Positions 52,124 through 64,000 of a stretch of DNA of 64,000 bases are shown here, in pieces. How positions within the stretch are numbered: the stretch's first letter is position 1; every line of letters starts with the position of its first letter. A program made the position numbers and the translations under genes. The notes beneath the pieces are model-generated. The model searched no databases. It was not told where the DNA came from and saw only the letters and a program-made list of their open reading frames with translations. The stretch is from Termitomyces sp. T153 (lineage: Eukaryota > Basidiomycota > Agaricomycetes > Agaricales > Lyophyllaceae): contig JACKQL020000001.1 of assembly GCA_018296165.2 (NCBI GenBank), positions 1,798,001-1,862,000 on the forward strand, read 5' to 3'.

Positions 52124-53958
52124 TCACGGGGTAGCTAGATGAAGCGTAATGAGACTGAGGGATGTGGTTACCTTCACCTGTCCCTGAGACAGATCATCAT
52201 CGTCAACCTTCAATGGCGGCGGCCCCCATCCCACCCATCCCACTTGAGAATGGTTATTTGACTCCGGCAGTAGCTGGTAAGTATATTGTCGGTGCTTGCC
52301 AAGAGGATCCAATGCTGGAGATATAAAAGGAGGTTTTGGCACGATCACGTCTCCCAGTTTACTTTGGACACTAAAGTTTCCTTCGAATTTTTTGCCTAGC
52401 GAGACGTTGGTGTTTCCATCGGTATTTGTGACTGTAAGTTGCAGAGGCGTTGGAGGTGTTGAGTTGGTATAATCGGCATGGAACGTGACTGGACCGTTGA
52501 ATGTCTGTACATCCGCGACGAATGAGAAAGGTGGTGAGTGCGAGCGGGCTTTAGAAGGCGCGACGAGGGTGACATTGGCGTCGATTGAACTATATACGGG
52601 GTGAGTGTTTCCTCAGTGAATTGAAAGAATGAAACCCTACCCATCGCCAGTATCTAAAAACAACGAAGTCGGATTTTTCGACGAGTTGAGCTGTTCCAAA
52701 GTGATATTTGCATGAATGTTCCTAGGATTAGCGTACGTCAATGTATGACCAGGATTGCATGATAGCGACATACCCTTTGATACCGTCCAGGGTCAATGAG
52801 GAGGTGGCATAGAAGTCACCAATAATAGAGGCATAAGAATTCTTTACAGATATCGTGGAGCCCTTCAATGACTGTCGTTCTGATGAGACTTGAATCACCG
52901 TAGCAAAAATGTAGAAACATACACCCGCAGTCACATTAAAACGAGTACCCGAAAGGACGATGTTATTCATCGTATAGTTTTTCAAGTCTCCAAACGTGTG
53001 TGAGAACCATGGAAGGTTGGTAACAAAGTTGTCAAGTACGGTTGAGGAGGCATTCTGAGGCAAGAGCATCCTGATATTTACTGTAACCAAATCTTCACCT
53101 TGTAATGGTCGGATCATCTGAGGAAAAGCTGTTCACGAGAAGAGATGGAGAGATATTGAAAAAGACGTACAGATATCAAAAACCCTCGTTTGTCTTCTGA
53201 GTCAATGAAACAAGTAGCAGTATTGTGAAGGAGATCATTAGATGAAGCCCAAACATCTACTTTGAGATTAACTTGGGTGACAAAAGGATCTGGATTGAGA
53301 TCAACTGTAAGGTTTCCAATTAAATGAGGATCAGTCATGTTTGACGTCGCATCAGAGATATTGGACTGGATGTAGTATGAACCAGAGTAAGTGAAGTTGT
53401 GTTCGGCGCTGGGAGTGGTGGCACCAATTAAAATCCCTGTTACCTGAGCAAGAACAAAGGCACGTACAAAGTAGAGAACGAAGAAGAGTCGGATACTTCA
53501 ATGCGGTGCAATTGACAATTTGGAGATTGAGTGAAGAGCCATGACGAGTTTAGGTTAACAGAACTGCCGTTATCTTCAGGTCCTTCATAATTAGAAGGTA
53601 CACTATGCGCCTTCTGTCGTGTTTTCTAACAGAAATGCTTTGAGCACCCCGAAGGATGTATGTAAAGAAAAGAAAAACGCACCACGACAATAATCGGGAC
53701 CCCAATCACGATTGTAAGTAAGACATATATCAACAGCGCATATAATATCGCCCGCCACAGCCTCGGTTCTATGCGATTATATTTCGCTGAGAGTTCTTTG
53801 GCTATTAGCTTCTGGCGGGCTTCAGAAGTTTCGTAGTCGGGAAGAGGGGAGTCCGATCGAGATGCAGCTTTCTCCGGGAAACGCAGTGTCGGACGCCCCA
53901 GAAAGGGGTCATGAATTTGCTTGAAAGACTCTTTTTCCTCGACATCCAGTATGATCAT
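52124..53958 (-). CDS. Type II membrane glycoprotein of unknown function
   Basis: The family is not recognised. The first exon starts MIILDVEEKESFKQIHDPFL, with a cytoplasmic segment of about 75 residues, and then one membrane span (LWRAILYALLIYVLLTIVIG). After an intron the protein continues as a long exoplasmic region rich in beta-strand-like Thr/Ser/Val/Asn text. It has about a dozen N-glycosylation sequons (NFTYSG, NISDAT, NLTVDL, NASST, NYTMNN, NITLEQ, NVTLVA, NVSLGK, NFSVQS). The repetitive alternation of SIDANVTLVAPSKARS-like and FNGPVTFHADYTN-like strands suggests a beta-helical or adhesin-like fold. About five short introns are inferred. It ends GQVKVTTSLSLITLHLATP. A cell-surface or secretory-pathway location is inferred from topology only. 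Confidence 0.7.
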
Positions 53959-54165
53959 AGCTTAGAATTGAAGCAGCGCCTGTAGCCTGTGAAGGTCGAC
54001 GACGGCATGTAAGGCTAGAGAGGACGTGAGAAACTTGCAAGTGTCGCTCAAGCTTTGAGGCTCCTAGGCTTTCATTACGTAATTGTTTTATTCAAATTCG
54101 TTATCAACCAGTAGTCTATGTTAGATACAGTAATATGGTACATTGTGAGTTCTTCCCAGGTGGTG

Positions 54166-56274
54166 TCATAGCTCCACGTGTGTGGCTCCAGGCCCTCTTT
54201 CCTTTCCAGACAGCTTCAATCTCGACACCAAAGCATTCAATCCACAGTGGAAGCAATCAAACACATAACCCAAGCATTCCACCGTGGTGTTTTTGCAAAC
54301 ACGAAACAAGGAGGCTAACCGGAGTTGGGCCTCCTCAAAGATACTTCCAACGCAATCATGTCCCACTCGAGGAGATGGGTGTGGCTGTATTCTGGTCAGT
54401 CCTGGATCAATGTAACGATAAAGACCACCGACCTTTTCTGCAGTGGCCTGTTCACTTTTAGTAATGAGATCCTCCGAGTCTTTCGCGTTCATAGTGGACC
54501 ACATTTTACGAAAGTTGTTCACGGCTTCCAGAGATTCAGTAAATCGGTACAGAGTATTGACCAGCGCGACAACTTCGGAGCGCTGGAGAAGGTTAGCATT
54601 AGAATGTGGGCTAAATTGGGTTAGGTAGGTCGATTTTCCTGAACGTTTCAACTTACTCGAGAGTCTTTTCGTCGAGCTCGAATAAAATTTTTAGGGCCGT
54701 GGCCAATCCTGTAGTTTGTACTTTTCCCCATAGGCGACACTTGTCGCATCCCACGCAATCCATGATTCGGCTCACATTCCGGAAGTGAGTTTTGAATTCC
54801 TCTTTCAGTACCTATGCCGACGAATAAGCGTGTTTTTGCATGCAAGAATCAAGGACCATTACATCAGCGTTCTGCCCTCTGAAAAGGACAGTCTCGTCGA
54901 ATCTCCCCACGTTATGTGCGATGTTTATAACCTTGTTTAATTTGTCAAGTGTAGCTTGATCGTCCTCATGGGTTCCCGTTGAGCAGTAATCGTATGCCGA
55001 GAGGTAAGGTCCTAAACGCGAAACAGCCCGAAGTAAGAGGACAGTGTTGAAATAGATATATTGTAGACGTTCGGGATGGGATGCCACCTTTTCAATGAAA
55101 CATTGCAAGTTTGGAGCCTGGGAAAACCATTAGCTTCACATAATGATTGATCGTGAGTAAAGAAGTCGTTACCCATTCACCGGTAGTTTGATTAAGGTAT
55201 TCCAGACAAACATGCGTGGAGATAGATGCATGGAGACCTGATCTTCTCGTGAGTACCACGTGCTACAGATATTTTCAGAAACACACCTGAAATAACCTTG
55301 TAATAAACCCGTTTTTCCAGACAATGCTCCGCATGATCTATCTCGTGATCTTCGTCTCCAAAAGCTTCAGACATGGAGTCTGGGAGGGAGACTGGAGCCG
55401 GGGATTTTCCACCCATGAGGCTCATTTCAGATAGTCCGAAGCAGTTCTCATTGTATATCGACCGCCATATCCGGTGCGCATTAGGCCCGGCATAGCCGGT
55501 GTAGCGTTCCGGTACGAGGGAGAGATCGAAATAGTCACCCTCTGCTTCATGGTGAGAAAGGACGGACGGATGGAGGATCGGCACTCACCGGTATTATCAT
55601 CCAGGAAACAGAAATCTGAGTCTCGGTAATAACAGCCGGGCAATTCATGACGCTGAAAGAATGTCAGTACAGCACAGAACAAAAGGCCGATATTGACATA
55701 CTTTTTCTATGGAGGATGCCTCTAGTTTGCTCAAGGTAGTTGCTCGCCACTTCTCTGGGACGTCGCTCTATGGAGGAGGATGAACAAGGCATAAGGAATG
55801 ATTGGCTACCGGAATGGTTACCTCGTCCACGGTTGTGATAGCGCATCCTGGGTCCATACAGGAGCCGTGTTCATTCCAGAAAGGACATTCCCGATAGAGG
55901 TCGACCTGATGAAGCATGGGTCATCACGGGTGTCCAATAGGAGGTGGGCACAGACGGACCTGGAAGTATTTGAAAAAGGGCAGCCGTACAAGGTCGGAAA
56001 GGTTGCTGAAGAGATCGTCGTTCACGCTTTCCAGGGTCTCGTAGTCACAGAATGTGGTCTCTATTGGGCCTGTGGGCTATAAGGACCGTCGGGTCAGGGG
56101 CCGCGCAGAGGGCAAGCAGTTCGGTAGACACACTCTGTGATTCTTGCATTCTGAATGCATTACAACCTGGTGATCAAGGACATCGTGTATTCCTTTGCGC
56201 ACGAGTGTGTCCGACAAGGAGGACGCAAGGACGGCTGGGCCCAGAAGCAGCACGGACACATGGGTCGTCTTCAT
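54166..56274 (-). CDS. ERO1: ER oxidoreductin ERO1
   Basis: FAD-dependent thiol oxidase of the ER lumen that reoxidises protein disulfide isomerase. A signal peptide ([20 protein letters not shown]) opens the gene. After an intron come [19 protein letters not shown] and [16 protein letters not shown], the shuttle-cysteine region. The core has [55 protein letters not shown], and [20 protein letters not shown]. The active-site motif CVGCDKC lies in [18 protein letters not shown]. The family core ends near [16 protein letters not shown] tail of about 100 residues follows, with hydrophobic [20 protein letters not shown], and ends THVEL. An alternative splice near 54370-54430 would give a shorter end, so the 3' border is uncertain. 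About seven introns are used. Confidence 0.9.
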
Positions 56275-56564
56275 TGGTGGTAGCGCAGCACCAGGTAGAC
56301 AAGGGGGCCTTGTTTATAAGAGAGCTCGGGGGCGCCGAACACGTCGTTGCATCCAATAAATTACCGAGATCACGTGGAGAACTTGGCACGACGGTGAGCA
56401 GTGTTGAGTCGAGAGGAGATGTGAGAGAAATGGGAGGGAAGGGCTGATTGGAATATTATTAGCATGCCACGTCGTAAAAGTCTCACGGACATGGAAGTAA
56501 AGTTTGGTGATCGGGACAACGATATTAGTTTGTTTCTGGATTTCCCCGTCAAAGGCTCGTATTA

Positions 56565-59500
56565 ATGGCTCTCTCTGCTGCTGACCTCCAGAGGAGGCAC
56601 CAACTCGAAGGCGCTCCCGACCCCTTCCCTTCTCTCCAGGACTCCGACCCCAAGCCCTCCGTCTCTCCCGTCCCTCTCCTCGACACCAGCTCCCAGTCCG
56701 CCTTCCCCTCGCTCGCCTCGTCCACCCCCGTCTCCTCTGCTGCAAAGTCCGCCTGGGGCTCTGCAAATGGCCCTCGTATCAAGCCCACCGCCCTCAAGAC
56801 CCCGGTCTTTGTAGACACTTTCACTCTTTCGGCCCTCGACCTCTCCAACACGGGCAAAGACGGAAAGCCTGCTACTCTGACAGACATCATGAGGCAGGTC
56901 CAGGCAAAGTACAAGGTCAAGGTCGAGGCTTCAGCAAACCAGAGGACCCGCCAGACCACCTTCCATCTCAAGGCTGAGACCCAGAAGGAGCTCGACAAGG
57001 CAAAGCGCAGTCTTCTCGCTCTTTGCAGCCCCACCGTACGTCATTTTCTCATTCAAACCCGACCCGCAGTTTGACTACCTGCTAGGTCACTCAAATAATC
57101 CAAGCCCCGGCCTCCACTATTGCGTCGATCATTGGTCCCAGAGGTAGCAGACATAGTTGTTGCGGTAAACGTGGCTGACGCCCCTTACAGGTGCTACTCT
57201 CAAGCAAATTCGTGACCAGACCAGTGTCAGAGTCGATATTCCTCCAAGAGACTCTCTCGCCGTCCCCAACGGCAACGGTCGCTCCATTTCCGGCAGTACA
57301 ACACCTTTGTCTTTCGATGACGACGAGGAACCCATGGTCCCTGTCACTCTCACTGGTCCCCAGCCTCTTGTTGCCGAAGCTCAGGATCTTCTCAATCAGA
57401 TCATTGCTTCCAGGACCTCCAAGCTCACCCAGCGTGTTCGTGACATCCCCGCACACGTCCTCCCCTTCGTCACTGCAAGGAAAGCAACTTTCGAGGCTGC
57501 TGCAGAGGGTGCCAATGTCAATCTGGCTTTGAATCGTGCAACTCGTGAAATTACTGTCAGTGGAGACCGTGAGGCCGTCGTTCGGGTTATTGAAGTCATC
57601 AGGTCCGCGGTCGACGCATTCCGCACCAATCTCACCTCGCTCAAACTGTCTCTGCCCAAACGTCAACATCGTCTCCTTTCTGGTAAGGCAGCTGACGCGA
57701 TCTTGGCCAAGAGCAAGTGCGCTGTCATTGTCGGCAACCACGACGAACCCAGCGAGGAGGTTACGGTTTGGGGACATGCGAGCGACTTGACTACTGGACT
57801 CAGCGCTGTCATGGAAAGTGCGAATTCTCAGTACATTCACGAGTTCCCCCTTCCTGGTCCCATTGCAACCTCGAGGCAAATCTTAGCATACATGCTCCGT
57901 ATCCAGTACGAGAAGACTCTGAGAACCGCTCACCCAGGTGTCGAAATCTTCTTCCCGACTTCTGCCGACGTGGAGAAACTCAACAACTTGAACATCGATC
58001 TTGTTGGAGAGAAGCCCGCTGTCGATGAAGTTGTCAGGCAAATCTCGGTCCTCATCGGAAAACTTATTGGTGCAACCAGGTCCGTCACTGTTGATTGGCT
58101 CCTTCACCGTGTCATCATGGGCAAGAACGCCAAGAAGTGAGTCCAGTTTGATTCTCGCGCTACATTTTCTAATGACAGAGTCTAGACTGAAGCAGTTCCA
58201 CGATGCTCACAATATCATGGTCATATTCCCAAATGAGGCTCTGGAACAATCTACGGTTGTCTTGGTCTACGATCCATCTACTGCTTCAGCATCGTCTTCC
58301 CCCGATGACAAGAACAAGCATCTTGATGATGTCGAAAAGGAGATTTTGAAACTGGCCAAGGATGCTGCTGATGTCAAGAGTGAAAAGGTCCCTGTCGAGG
58401 CCCGATGGCATGACGCTGTCGTCGGTCAGGGCGGTACCACCTTGAATGCGTAAGTTTTCATTGATAACATTGCAATTGTGTCTAGGGTATTTATTTTTGC
58501 CTATAGTATCATCGGCGAAGATAAGACCCTCTCGATCAAGGTCGGTGCAGAAGCCGGTGACTCAGAAACCGTCGATGTCATTCTCGTTCGTGGTGCCAGT
58601 GCCGATGTCGATCAGGCCGTGAAGGAGATCCTCAAGATCGTCGAAAATGCCAAGAACGACGAAATTGATAACAGTCATGTATGTATCGTCTTTTTCTTTG
58701 CATACACTATTTGGAGGCTGATGTCTGTTCAGTCGACCGAGTTCGACATCGATAGGGAGTATGTTGGACGTGTTGTTGGTGCCCATGGTGCTGGAGTCAA
58801 CAAGTTGCGCGAGCAGCTTGGAGTCAGAGTTGATGTCTCTGATGACGTTGATGAGAAGGAGAAAAAGAACTCGAAGAAGGCGACGGCGGTGCACCAGAAG
58901 TCTAGAATTAAGGTACGGAATTGCATCATATAAGTCGAAGCTTGTTAATCCGGTCTTTTCAGATCACTGGGCGCTTGGAGAACGTCGAAGAGGCTAAAAG
59001 GCGGATCTTGAGCCAGGTCGAAAGACTGGTTTGTTGCATTTGTTAGGTATCTTCATGTGTTACTCATGTCATGCGGTTTGTATAGGCAGATGAGACTTCA
59101 GAAGTCCTCAAGATCCCCAACCAGTACCATTCGTCCCTCATCGGCCAGAGCGGCAAGTACGCCATCCGGCTTGAGGAGAAGTACTCGGTCAAAATCACCT
59201 TCCCTCGTCATACGGCTGAGAACGGAGAGGGAAAAACGCGGGAGCCACTCAAGGCAGACGAGGTTCTAATCAAAGGTGGCAAGAAGGGCGTCGCTGGTGC
59301 CAAGTCTGAGCTTCTTGAAGTTTGTGTTCTTCTCAACAGTTTGAGTGTAGTGATGCTGATAATAATCGCGCTGTAGGCTGTTGAATTTGAGAAGGAGTCA
59401 AACAACATCCTCAAATTTACGGTACCCAGCCGCTCAGTTGCTCGTATTCTTGGTAAAGGTGGTGCATCGATCAACGAGATCAAGGATACCACTGATGCTG

Positions 59501-60865
59501 CGATTGATGTCGAGAAATTACCGGAGGATGGCGGTGCTCTCACCAACATCACTGTTCGCGGGACCAAGAAGGCTATCAATGCTGCAAAGGCGGCGATTCT
59601 TGCAATTGCAGACCAGGTTGCTGAGGAGACTACCGTCTCGGTCGTAGTCGAGAGCAAGTATCATCGCACCTTGATTGGCGCTGGTGGTCAAGGTCTCAAG
59701 GATCTCGTCTTGCGTTGCGGTGGCCCTTCGGATTCCAAACTCCAGGCGGGCCTCATCCGATTGTAAGTATTTCTAGGCAAAGTCGTTCGACATCACTAAT
59801 TTGAAGCAGCCCTCGTCAGGGGGAACCTTCTGATGAGGTCAAACTCCGTGGTGAACCCAAACTGGTCAACAAGTTGAAAGTAGAGCTTGAGAAACTCGTG
59901 GCTACTCTTCGTGACCGTGTCGTGATCGGCGTCGACATCCCCGCTCCTCACCACCGTGCACTTATTGGTCGTGGTGGCCAACATCTGAATGAACTCCAGT
60001 CGAAGCGAGATGTTCAAATTCAGTTCCCTGGTTCCCGCTCTTATCATCAGGTTAGCGAGCCAGAGAACGTTGCTGATCTAGCAGAGTCGGATGCAGCGAA
60101 CATTGTCAAGGTCTCTGGCTCTCGTGCAGCGGTTGAAGCGACTATTGAGGAGCTCAAGGTACATTATCCGCTTCATGTATCACATTGAATCCGCTCATCT
60201 TCAGCACAGGGTTCCATCAAGCCTGCGACGCCAGCGAGCATCATTGATACTATAGTCGTGCCACTCAAGTATCACCACGTCATCTCTCAACAAGGGAACT
60301 TTTTCCGTACCTTGCGTTCGTTCGGTGTTCAAGTCGACCAGTCACGTCAACCATCCAAGTCGGCCGTACCCACTAGACCACCCACTTCCTCAGCACCAAC
60401 TGCCCGCATTGACGAGGCTGAGGACGAGTCTGCACCAAAGACTCAATGGGAAGTTGTCTTGAACTACCAGGATGTGGAGGAAGATGACTCGACTTGGACT
60501 CTCAAAGCTCGTGATCAAGCTGGTCTGGAGCGGGCACAGAATCTCATCAAGGAAGCTATCGAACATGCCCAAGGCATGTCGCATGTCGGATTCCTTACCA
60601 TGTCGGAAAGATCTGTTTTCCCCAGGATCGTTGGCACAAAGGGTGCCAATGTCGCGCGTCTGCGCGCTGAGACTGGTGCTGACATTACTGTCGGCAGGGA
60701 AGACAACACAATTGTTATTATTGGTATGTTTTCATTCGGAAATACTAGTTCTGACGTGGACATTGACTTGAACGCCAAGGTTCTGAGTCGGCTGTTGAAG
60801 CCGCAAAGAACGCTATTGTAAAAATAGCAGCAAACCCGGGTCGCCCTCGTCGTAATCAGGATTAA
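56565..60865 (+). CDS. SCP160: Vigilin/SCP160-type multi-KH RNA-binding protein
   Basis: Cytoplasmic RNA-binding protein associated with polysomes and ER in yeast. After a disordered start (MALSAADLQRRHQLEGAPDP) at least nine KH repeats show GXXG loops: IIGPRGATLKQI, IMGKNAKKLKQF, VVGQGGTTLNAI, VVGAHGAGVNKL, LIGQSGKYAIRL, ILGKGGASINEI, LIGAGGQGLKDL, LIGRGGQHLNEL and IVGTKGANVARL. One or more further KH units lack the loop (VISQQGNFFRTL). The order and spacing fit SCP160/vigilin, whose family has about 14 repeats. About ten short introns separate the exons; several fall at repeat borders. The last exon gives AAKNAIVKIAANPGRPRRNQ and a stop at 60865. Codons are C/G-ending in the 5' half, suggesting good expression. 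Confidence 0.93.
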
Positions 60866-61014
60866 TTGGTCTTAGCCGTATCATACTTATGGGGATTAAC
60901 ACATGTATTGCACATCTATCGAATCTCACATTTAGCAAGGAAATCAGAGCATAAATTCATACTTCGTTCATATATACTGTGAAAAAACAAAACGACAAGA
61001 CTATCATATTATCA

Positions 61015-63787
61015 TTAAGCAAGTGGTTGACCATCAATATCTTCATCGTCCAGGGGAACACCGTCAACATCATCGTCTTCAATCGGAGCGCCGTCAATAT
61101 CATCCATGGGTTCACCGTCGATGTCGCCTTGCACTGGTTTACCATCCACATCATCATCCAATGGTACACCATCCACATCATCAAGCGGTTCACCGTCGAC
61201 ATCATCTACAGGCGCTCCATCAACATCACTTGCCACATCCATGGGCTCCCCGTCCTCTGGTAAGGCTGTCGTGACGTCTTGCGATGTCGCAAGTTTGAAC
61301 GTGCTCGCTTTGAAGCGGGAAGCGTAAGCCTCATTTTTTGGAGCGCTCTCTGTGGTCGTTGTCTCTGCAACCGGCGCTTCCTTCAGCACACCATCGAGAC
61401 GCTGCCTCAGTTCCATTGTAAAATCAGGCGGAAAGACAATCCAATCCTCCCATATATCCACCACCGCCGTAATTTGCTTTTTGAACGTCTCTGCGGTAAT
61501 CCGGCCAGGAAAAGAGTGATAGATGTTTGCGAGATGGTCAAAGACGATGCCAAGTCGAGATTGAAACTCAAGGCGAAATTTCCAAGCACTTGGCACGGCG
61601 GCGGCAGAATTGTGAAGAATATCGCAGATCAAATGAAGGCGGGCCACTTTACGAGGTACTGCTGTGCCATCGACGAGTAGCGACGCGACAATGATATCTG
61701 CAACCTGCAATCGGCATTAAGAACCAGCGAAATAATATTAGTAATGCAACAGCACAGACCTCGTGAGCAGCCTCAGCATGTTCGAGGCAAAAAGCCATGC
61801 AACGGGCCATTTCTCCTCTCTTTCCTGACAGAGCACGAAGCATTGATTCAAATCTCCTTCGCGCTAGTCGGCCAAGTTGACTTTTCCGTACTCTTTCCCG
61901 CTCTGATTCTTCAGCGGAATCTGTCGAGTAAACAGAGTTATATCCCTGTATAAAGAACAATTTAGATTCAAATATGTTGTTCTAGGATAATCAACTTGCT
62001 TCATCGTCAAATTCTGGTTCCATGGATTTTTCAGACTCGACGAGACCACGATAAAAGGCATGGCGGCGATGCTGTACCTAGTAAAAAGACATGTAATAGA
62101 GGCGATGGAAGTGCTTTACTTACATTCTTGTGTAAAAGGAACGCATATTTTGGGTTATTTTGTTCACGCTCCCGTAATGTTCCTTCGTATTTTGCGTCAT
62201 GCCCCTTCACCTCGGCTGCAACGGCACGAATAAAAGTATCCGTTACTGCTTCCTCTTCCTCCATATGGCCACGGCTCGATGGACTTTGCGAATAACGTCT
62301 GCGTGGTGAACGACTTCGACGCAATCTGGGTGACGTTCGGAAGCGTGGCGACCGAGAACGGCTCCTCGATGAACTGTACGAGCGAAGCTTGGCCCTACGT
62401 CTCGGAGAACGAGAGCGCCTTCTCTCCCTTGAACGACTTCGGCTTCGGCTCCGGCTTCGGCTTGAGCTCCAATTTCTCGTTGTTTCGGTCACTACGAATG
62501 AAGTGTTAGCCATTTAAGAAACTTTGAATGAGAATGAGATCTTTAGCTAACCATAGAGTGGTTTTGCTGCAACTGGAACAGCTTTACTCCACCCAACACG
62601 TAGAATTGATCCTCCCCAATCAAAGCCGTCGAATTCGCGAAGTGCACGCTCTGCATCTTTTCTCTTCATAAAAGAAACAAAACCACTTAAACCAGTATTT
62701 TTTGACCTGCGGGAAGCAGTCATTTCAGCACCTGGTCCTGCTGAGCCGTCCGTTCGTGGCCACATGACTTTAACCTAGCGAAAGCTATGATGCATGTTCT
62801 CTAACAGCATGGAGTCGAACTTACGGAGCCTACAGGGCCAGCGCGGGCAAAAAAGTTCCCCAAAATTTGTTCAGTGACATGAGGTGGCAGGTTGGCGACA
62901 AAAACATTAGATGTCTAATAATGAAATCAGCTATATTTCGACATACATACGTAAATTTGAAACCGTACTTGCGGGTCTCCTCGGTCCTTGCTGCCACTCT
63001 GACCTTCATAAGCTGTAAACAAGATTATGAGGAGAAATGATACGAAGATATGGAGCATGCAATTGGTGGTCTTACCAGCAAGCGCTGTGACTGACCGGCC
63101 GTGGCCATGTGCTAGAAAGATGGTCGGTCATATTTCAAACTAATGAGAAAGAAGAAATCACCTTGTCGAGCATACTTCGCCTCACGCTCTGCTTGTTCCC
63201 TGTTTCCAATTAATAACACAAAGATAGCACTTCGAAGAGGCCACATACTTCTTGATTTCTTCCAAAAATGCATCCATGGCTCGTTTTCCTTTCGGTTTTG
63301 GTGCATTGTTAGGCAGAGGCGACGGGGACTGCAATTACAGTGAGTGATCAAGTATTGAAATGTATTGCTCGACCAAACCCTTTTCATCACAGTCCCAGAA
63401 CGCGACTTATCCAAAGATGATACATGGGAGTATACGGCTTTGGATTCTGTAGAAGACTTGACGAAGCTTGGCCCAGCTGACCTCTTCATCGTATCTTGCC
63501 CTTCAAACGCGTCAATAAACTCAGCATATGCTTTGGCAGCATTCGCCTCTTCTTCTCGTTTCTTAGCCTCGGCAGCTTCCTGATCCTTCTCTCTGCGGGA
63601 TTTGCGTACTGTACCCGATGCATACTGGGAAAGTTTAGCATCGTCGACCGTCTTTTGCTGGTGTATAGGTAACGGTTGGTAAGTGGAAAGAGCGAAGGGG
63701 AAGTAATTCTATCCATCGCACTGTGAACGAAGATTCTTCTTCGCCTTTGTCGAAAAAGGCAGCTAGCTTGGATTTCGTTCTATCCAT
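61015..63787 (-). CDS. U2 snRNP-associated SURP motif protein (U2SURP/SR140)
   Basis: Spliceosomal protein of the U2 snRNP. It begins MDRTKSKLAAFFDKGEEESS. The RRM follows, with VKVMWPRTDGSAGPG, TGLSGFVSFMKRKDAERALR and GGSILRVGWSKAVP. An Arg/Ser region (SRSRSRSRSRERRRSRSPRR) lies before the SURP module, which starts at FIRAVAAEVKGHDAKYE and has NPKYAFLLHKN. A CID-type domain comes next (MARCMAFCLEHAEAAHEV, VARLHLICDILHNSAAAVPS, AWKFRLEFQSRLGIVF). The tail has eight DVDGxP/DIDGxP repeats and ends EDIDGQPLA at 61015. The same frame has an ATG 17 codons upstream (63838); MDRTKSK was preferred as the more family-like start. About ten short introns are used. Confidence 0.92.
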
Positions 63788-64000
63788 CGAGTGGTGCGTA
63801 TTGTTTCGTCCTTGCTGATGTTTAAACTTCCGAGACACGTTTCGAAGTAAGGTGGACAGAAATCGTAAAACTGGTCAAACTCTGCCTTGCAAGGTCAGTG
63901 TGATGTATTTTCACACGCATGGACAAGTTCTGAGCTCATGTCAATTATGTAAATTAAAATCTACGTAGCCCGCCCTTCTGCTATACAAGAGGATCCTCTA

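Overview
The window is nuclear DNA of a filamentous basidiomycete, most likely a mushroom-forming agaricomycete. The genes are compact and mostly broken by GT-AG introns of about 45-60 nt. They sit close together on both strands, and the best-preserved proteins (PEX5, CHD1, SLU7, U2SURP, FEN1, vigilin) have fungal/metazoan architectures. There are no operons. No tRNA, rRNA or CRISPR array could be supported.

Layout, left to right: the N-terminal part of the PTS1 receptor PEX5 (-, cut by the left edge); a C2H2 zinc-finger factor (-); an HSL-type lipase/esterase (-) whose start codon lies 39 bp from that of divergent MRI1, methylthioribose-1-phosphate isomerase (+); a young Ty1/copia retrotransposon (-) with two identical 260-bp LTRs; a taspase-like threonine protease (+); TFIIH subunit TFB4 (-) divergent from the CHD1 remodeler (+) across a promoter with repeated AACCCTAA boxes; a membrane protein with a DUF1771-like segment (-); splicing factor SLU7 (-); COG7 (-); SNAPC3 (-); FEN1 (-), divergent from a secreted, very Gly/Asp-rich (GGX)n protein (+); a Zn2Cys6 regulator (-), divergent from RNase H2 subunit B (+); a disordered protein of unknown function (+); mitochondrial 2-methylcitrate dehydratase (-); ATP sulfurylase MET3 (-); a 358-bp MITE-like element in a 2-kb gene-poor stretch; a type II membrane glycoprotein of unknown function (-); ERO1 (-); an SCP160/vigilin multi-KH protein (+); and U2SURP/SR140 (-).

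Most genes are housekeeping: peroxisome import, transcription and chromatin, splicing, Golgi tethering, DNA replication and repair (FEN1 and RNase H2B both act on RNA-primed or ribonucleotide-containing DNA), sulfur and propionyl-CoA metabolism, and ER disulfide formation. They are neighbours, not a pathway. The parts most worth a second look are the secreted GGX protein at 35.3-37.8 kb, a 6-nt microexon that supplies the third cysteine of the Zn2Cys6 cluster at 40.9 kb, the telo-box-like repeats between TFB4 and CHD1, the copia element broken only by two TGA codons, and the MITE-like element. All gene models come from reading the translated sequence and splice sites by eye. Exon ends are approximate unless stated.
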